In this document: positions 59,287 through 64,000 of the stretch, piece after piece
Position numbering within the stretch: the first letter of the stretch is position 1
How the letters are laid out: the number at the start of each line of letters is the position of its first letter
NCBI GenBank assembly: GCA_019633425.1
Contig: WSUB01000001.1
Span: 620,001-684,000, forward strand
DNA length: 64,000 bases
From: Tulasnella sp. 424
Taxonomy: Eukaryota > Basidiomycota > Agaricomycetes > Cantharellales > Tulasnellaceae
Direction of reading: 5' to 3'
Program-made: the position numbers and the translations under genes
The notes under the pieces: generated by a model
The model's input: the letters and a program-made list of their open reading frames with translations, nothing else
What the model was told of the DNA's origin: nothing
Database searches by the model: none

Positions 59287-59907
59287 CCTCATGCAGACGG
59301 CAATGAGATTGCTCACCGACGGAGTGCCTCCATCACTCATCATGATGTTTCAGAGGCGAGAAGCGCGTCTGTGGGCGGCGCCGTGAAACTCCTCAGCCCA
59401 GTCAGCCACACCGTGGCTGCGGCAAGCAAATTAAAGAATCGTGGTGAAATACCACAGGATATCGGTCGACAGTCCTATATGTAGTTGCTTCGTCATGTTT
59501 TACACTAGTAGAACTGAGAGACAGGATGACTTGAAGACCAGAACAGTGCGGGCTGGCTTGAGAAGATTGACGAGATGTGTTATTCGCTGTAAGCTAAATG
59601 AATCCTAGGGCTTATTCCCCGCTACTGCGAAGAACCCGCCAAAGACAGACGTGAAGGAGTTGACGGCGTGGCGTCGACTCTGTGACCACAGAGAAAGAGG
59701 ATAGCAACGAGCCCCAGCTTCTAGCTTTTCCGGTAAATGACATTCGGCCGCCGAAAGGCTAGGAAGCAATGGGAGCCAATAGGACCGTTGTGTCGAGCTA
59801 TTGTAGGATTGAGGAGAACCAGTCTCGGACCGAGGGGTGACAAGAGGTAAAGTCGCCGTGCGGTGAACAAACAAGAGCGACACATCCAGCATCCAATTGC
59901 AACTCCC

Positions 59908-60716
59908 ATGTCGTCGTCAGAGACACAGCCCCTCCTTCCGACCGCCGCCAGGGCAGACACAGAAGACGTTGAGGATCAGGAGCTGGATGAAACCCTACCT
60001 CGATACCGAAGGTGGCAGCATCACACTGGGGAAGCCCTAGAGAGCAAACGCGTCCACCGTTTTATCATCTTTCTGGTGCGTTTCAGACCAACTGGGGTGT
60101 CCCATCAAATACTCCAGCTTGCGCTAATGATAATCATGTGGATAAACACTAGATTCTACTCGACTCTTTGTGCGTCATAACGGACCTCTCCTACGTGTTC
60201 CTGACGCCACAATGCGGACGGGACGAAGATGAACTTCCGGAATGGCTCGAAGTGTTGGCCCGGATTTCCCTTACCATCACCACCATCTTCCTTGTTGAAA
60301 TACCGGTCGCCATCTGGGCTTTTGGCTGGCAGTATTACAATCCATTCTGCAAGCTGTACCCTCATTCCGGCTTCCATCTCTTTGATGCCTTCGTCATCCT
60401 CGGAAGCTTTACCGTCGAAGTCTTCTTGAAAGGCAGGGACAGAGAACTTGCCAGCCTTATCGTCGTATTCCGTCTCTGGCGTATAGTCAAAGTCGTTGGG
60501 GGTGAGTGAGAGGGATATGGTGTCATTGTCCTGCCGTCTTTCTAAAAATAACACAACACTCCAGGGGTGGCGGTCGGCGTTTCGGAATACAACGAGGAAG
60601 CGGCCAAGGAACTTAAACACTCTCAAGCAGAGATCAATCGGCTTCGTAGCCGAGTACGAGAGCTGGAGACTGAAGTTGCTGCGCTCAAACGGCCGCAGGC
60701 GGAAGTCTCGCACTGA
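59908..60716 (+). CDS. Hv1-like voltage-gated proton channel
   Basis: Three exons, 59908-60075, 60153-60501 and 60565-60716, encode 222 residues. The protein has a cytosolic N-terminus with a double-leucine motif, then a four-helix voltage-sensor domain. S1 reads FIIFLILLDSLCVITDLSYVFL, with Asp60 at the position of the Hv1 selectivity aspartate (human Asp112) and Asp67 matching Glu119. S4 reads VVFRLWRIVKVVGG, which keeps the RLWR of Hv1; the third charge is Lys instead of Arg. A C-terminal coiled coil (AEINRLRSRVRELETEVAALK) fits dimerisation. There is no pore domain. Such channels let protons leave the cell. Confidence 0.85.
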
Positions 60717-61337
60717 CAATGAGGCCCCAAACCACCCTCGACATCTAAGGACGTATACCGCTTCTGTACCTAGGAACCTCCTCGACGTTATGTGACTGTC
60801 TTATAGCTTCGAGAGCATGTGTGTCACGTCTATTGCGGCCGGATACCCGGAGTAGCCACGTCTCCTCGACGATATTCCAGACCGAACTAAGCACTGCCCA
60901 CCGTTGCGGTACGCTTGAGACGATGGAGGAGCTTCGTCTCTCAGCTGGTGCAGACCGGATCGAACCGAAAGGTTGCCGTTGTTGTTTTCTGTCGACCTGG
61001 CATCGGTAGTAGAGAAATCTCTACAGAGCGTCGAGCAACGCTCCGGAGCAGAGTGTTCACCACAGGGAGCCTAGAAACAGGTATAGAATCGCATTAATAT
61101 CGTAGGCGTAGTTGTAGGCTTAGCGAGTACGGAGAAAGATCTATCAGATAGCTCTAAGCATCCCGAGCCGCGATCAACACTTGGAATCTAGAGTTGGAAC
61201 CGACAAAAGGTTCCTCGGGTCAGCACCTTCGTGCTTCCCAACTATATATTGGTAAGTCCTGTACACGTCCTTTTCATCACCAATTCCACGTCCTTCTTCT
61301 CCCATTGAATTCCCATCTAATCACACTCGACTGCGCA
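60717..61337. other. Intergenic region between convergent genes
   Basis: 3' flanks of the Hv1-like and AIM32-like genes. No supported coding sequence. Confidence 0.5.
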
Positions 61338-62741
61338 TTACCAGTCCAGTAGCGTCTTCCCTTTCGGGCGTGTGATATTGACACCCCCTCTAAGTAAAGT
61401 TGGGTATATCTTGCCCTCGGTAATGGTCTTCATGACCGCGTGAGTTTGATGCGAGGAGACTCGACCGTACCAAACTCCTGAGCCGTGTGGTGTGTAGATC
61501 TAAGCAGCCAAATGTCAAGACGGATATCTCAATCCTAGCGTTATAAAGTGAAAGCAACGTACGATGACATTCCCGGCAAATTTATGCCCTCCAATGTGTG
61601 AGCAGAAGATTATCAGCGCTCGCTTCGTCTCCACAGAGGGACTGCAGAGGTTCTTCAGTCGCTCTTCAACGACGGCCTCCCGTTCGGCCGTCGTCCCAGG
61701 TATGTCTTCGATCGCCGAGTCTTCGAGGCACTCGGGGTCTTCAAGTTGGTCGTGGACTTCCCATCCCACTGACTCGAGTTCAGTAGTCAATGCTATTGGG
61801 GTGATTAGAACAGGACGTAGCAACGAAGAAAAACTCTACAACTTACCTCGTTTGAGCACTGGGGCAGCAATAGCGCACTTGTTGTCTCGCCGCTTATGGG
61901 AGCCTAAGGAAAAGACCGGTTAATCAGATGATACCGAGACTTCATCTAGTTCGAATTAAGGCTTACAAAGTAAAATCACAGCCTGGTATGGTAGAATCCA
62001 GCTTTTGGATCCGATTTGAGGCTGGTCCGACCCAGCTTTGCTCAACTCCGCGTCGAGGAAACCCCTCGCAAGCGTCTCCGCTCCTTTCGATGTCGAGTCG
62101 ACCTCTGTTACCATCTTGTAGTCCGGGAAAATTAAGACAGTTTCCTTCGAAGCATCCTCTGACGTCGTGCGGTGGGAGCCGTTGATGACGCTGAGTCGAG
62201 TGGCGGAGTCAGAGTTGAAGACTCCGGGAACCTTGGGTCCGTTTGAGCTGGAGGAGGACTTGTGCCCTGAGATGGACAGGTCGTTGAGATTTGCCGCTAG
62301 TGTTCCGCGAGCCTCGGTTACCTCGCGCTCCCAATCAGACTTGCCGGTCGAGATAACCACCTGCATGGAGAAAGCGTTCAGCCTTTCCCTCGCACGAGAC
62401 ACACAGAGCTCGCAGCGATATTATTTACCTGCCGGAAGTAGGGTTTTACGGCACCAAGCATGTCCGACGTATGGTCGATGAGCATCTGTGAAGGCCATTC
62501 TTCATGACGGTATTCGTGCTCATCGCAGGGATTGGGGCATTCACGACACGGATCGGAGGTGACTGGAATGCTAGCGCTATCTAGCTTTGCGACCAAGTTG
62601 TCAACAGGTGGTGCTGGTTTCACGACTGCAAAGACGTTGTTTTTGGATGCGTTTATCTGATAAAAATAATCAGCAGTCGGAACTATAAGAGAATCCGAGG
62701 ATGCTATGCGGGCTCACGAAGCTCTTGACGGTGTCCATCAT
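61338..62741 (-). CDS. Sucrase/ferredoxin-like protein, Apd1/AIM32 type
   Basis: ATG 62741 starts MMDTVKSF, spliced to INASKNNVFAVVKPAPP. The N-terminal domain has CRECPNPCDEH, and the later thioredoxin-like ferredoxin domain has HKRRDNKCAIAAPVLKRAL and the His pair in SHIGGHKFAGN. These fit the Cys/His iron-sulphur ligands described for Apd1. The last exon has TPHGSGVWYGRV and LLRGGVNITRPKGK, ending at TAA 61338-61340. Introns lie near 62400, 61910 and 61480. Members are cytosolic or mitochondrial and are linked to redox and copper or DNA-damage tolerance. The exact subfamily is uncertain. Confidence 0.82.
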
Positions 62742-63394
62742 GGAAGAGGGGTGTTGAGTGCTGAAGATCTCGACGCCAAGCTAGAATGGCTAATTATATA
62801 ATGGGTGGAATATGGTTGGGGGAAGCTTTGCCGGAAAAATTCTATGTGTGAATCCACACACCCGAGGAGACATGAGGACCCAATTATCTGATAAACCCTT
62901 TTACCGGTCCCGCAATCTGAGGTATCTGATAAACCACGCGCCCAGTGCGCAGTAAAAAGTTCCCGTTTTTGGTCAACATTCCTGCCGAAAACAAGTTCCG
63001 GAAACGCGTGGCCCAACGGCAGTGACTAAGCCTGGGAACAGCACGGGCCGTACAAGTCAGCACAAGTGACACATTTCCATTAAAAGACGTACTCATTCGA
63101 CTCACGAGGATTCCCAGAACCAAATCACATTGGGGTATATACAGACAGGGTTGAGACATGCATAGTACATCCGAAGCCGTGCAATCACAGAACGCGCAAT
63201 GCTGCGTACGTAAACAGACAGAGGTAGTATCATAAGCGGATTGACAGAGAATGTTGAACATAGGTAACATGACAATGATAGTACACAAATTATAATTACC
63301 ACAGAATCCATTCCAGCACAAGAGAAACGTACCGACCATCTAGGTGGAAGGGATGCAAACCCAGCCATGAACGGAATGAGCAAATGGGACCGCT
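62742..63394. other. Intergenic region
   Basis: Upstream of the AIM32-like gene and downstream of the gene at the right edge. Open frames on the minus strand at 62884-63404 are Cys-rich with no recognisable pattern and probably lie in a 3' UTR. Confidence 0.45.
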
Positions 63395-64000
63395 TCATTT
63401 CCAAGACGCTTTCTTGGACCCATCACCAGGTGAGCCAACAATCGGAGCCAATCTCACGGACAGCGAAGGCCGCCATGGACGCTTCGCATGCACCGCTGCC
63501 GAGGAAGATGAGCTTGCCAATGAGCCTCGAGCAATGTTCAGGGCCGATAAGCGTCTAGCCTTCTTCATGGGTGACTTCATGTCGGCCACAGCTTGTCTAG
63601 CCGAAACATTCCCGCCACCGCTCTTGGGAGAGAGCTGTGGAATCTGGCTGGACCGACGGCGAGGTTTTCCAATACGAACCGGTCCCACGTTGGACAATCG
63701 TTTCTTCCGAGCGGAGCCCGGAACCCTCACTGGGGCAACAGACGACGACACCTTAGAAGCGGGCGGCGGCGTGGTGTCGCGTCGCCTCTTTGGAGCACCG
63801 GAACCCGCGGATTCTGGACGATTGCCTCGTTCTCCCAGGGGTGTAGATGTACGCTGGCCACCTGCCCGCACGGGGCTCTGAAGAGATTCGTTCTCAACCT
63901 CTGTGAGAGCACCCAGTGTTGGTGCCAACCGTCCACGAGCTTTACGAACTGGAGGTGCAGCGAATACGACTTTCGGTGCAGTTGGCGCCGCAACGGTCGA
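63395..64000 (-). CDS. C-terminal part of an unrecognised Ser/Arg/Lys-rich protein (5' part outside window)
   Basis: The frame is open from the right edge to TGA at 63395-63397. It is rich in Ser, Pro, Arg and Lys, with several basic patches (KRRRDTTPPP, RKKRLSNV, GKPRRRSSQ, KKARRLSALNIARG) and repeated S/T-P sites. This looks like a disordered, phosphorylation-rich tail of a nuclear or cytoskeletal protein. It shows no domain, so no function is assigned. Confidence 0.6.
   Translation of the reverse strand, partial: STVAAPTAPKVVFAAPPVRKARGRLAPTLGALTEVENESLQSPVRAGGQRTSTPLGERGNRPESAGSGAPKRRRDTTPPPASKVSSSVAPVRVPGSARKKRLSNVGPVRIGKPRRRSSQIPQLSPKSGGGNVSARQAVADMKSPMKKARRLSALNIARGSLASSSSSAAVHAKRPWRPSLSVRLAPIVGSPGDGSKKASWK

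Overview
The window is nuclear DNA of a filamentous fungus, most likely an agaricomycete basidiomycete. Genes are dense and intron-rich, with introns of about 50-80 bases, CTNAC-like branch points and mostly GT-AG borders, plus three well-supported GC-AG introns. The housekeeping proteins are clearly fungal (SCH9, CDC7, RRP7, RIX1, EDE1, ATG22, SPT16, SEC10, AXL2-like). A secreted protein with the N-terminal arrangement ending in RGLPP typical of basidiomycete secreted proteins supports that placement. No tRNA, rRNA, CRISPR array or intact transposon was found.

Layout. 1-14.2 kb is a core block: SCH9 (cut by the left edge), a small glycine-rich membrane protein, THOC5, RRP7, CDC7, an AXL2-like membrane protein, a PARG-like protein and a stomatin. 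14.2-28.5 kb is accessory and unstable. It holds a tandem segmental duplication with two decayed RING/coiled-coil genes, a false assembly gap, ATG22, a cytochrome P450 remnant, a pair of direct repeats around a secreted-protein gene, and an intact third RING/coiled-coil gene. 28.8-64 kb is again mostly core: TMA7, NUC1, SPT16, EDE1, PDE1, a fourth RING/coiled-coil gene, UBC11/UBE2C, YIH1, DDI1, eIF3m, RIX1, SEC10, an enoyl-CoA hydratase, a small secreted protein, an Hv1-like proton channel, an Apd1/AIM32-type protein, and the 3' end of an unrecognised gene at the right edge.

How the genes relate. Many genes sit head to head over short shared promoters (CDC7/AXL2-like, TMA7/NUC1, SPT16/EDE1, RIX1/SEC10) or tail to tail with under 200 bases between stops (RRP7/CDC7, NUC1/SPT16, UBC11/YIH1, SEC10/hydratase). 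Ribosome biogenesis and translation are well represented (RRP7, RIX1, TMA7, eIF3m, YIH1). So is ubiquitin biology (four RING genes, UBC11, DDI1).

The most interesting signal is the RING/coiled-coil family: four members in 28 kb, two of them broken in complementary ways. The member at 42.2 kb carries two SUMO-interaction-like motifs behind its RING and lies next to an E2 gene. Other points worth checking are a degenerate PARG signature, an apparent frameshift in the AXL2-like gene, repeated FD[DE][AV]F motifs in EDE1, and an Hv1-like channel whose third gating residue is lysine. Exon borders were worked out by eye, so span ends are firmer than internal junctions.
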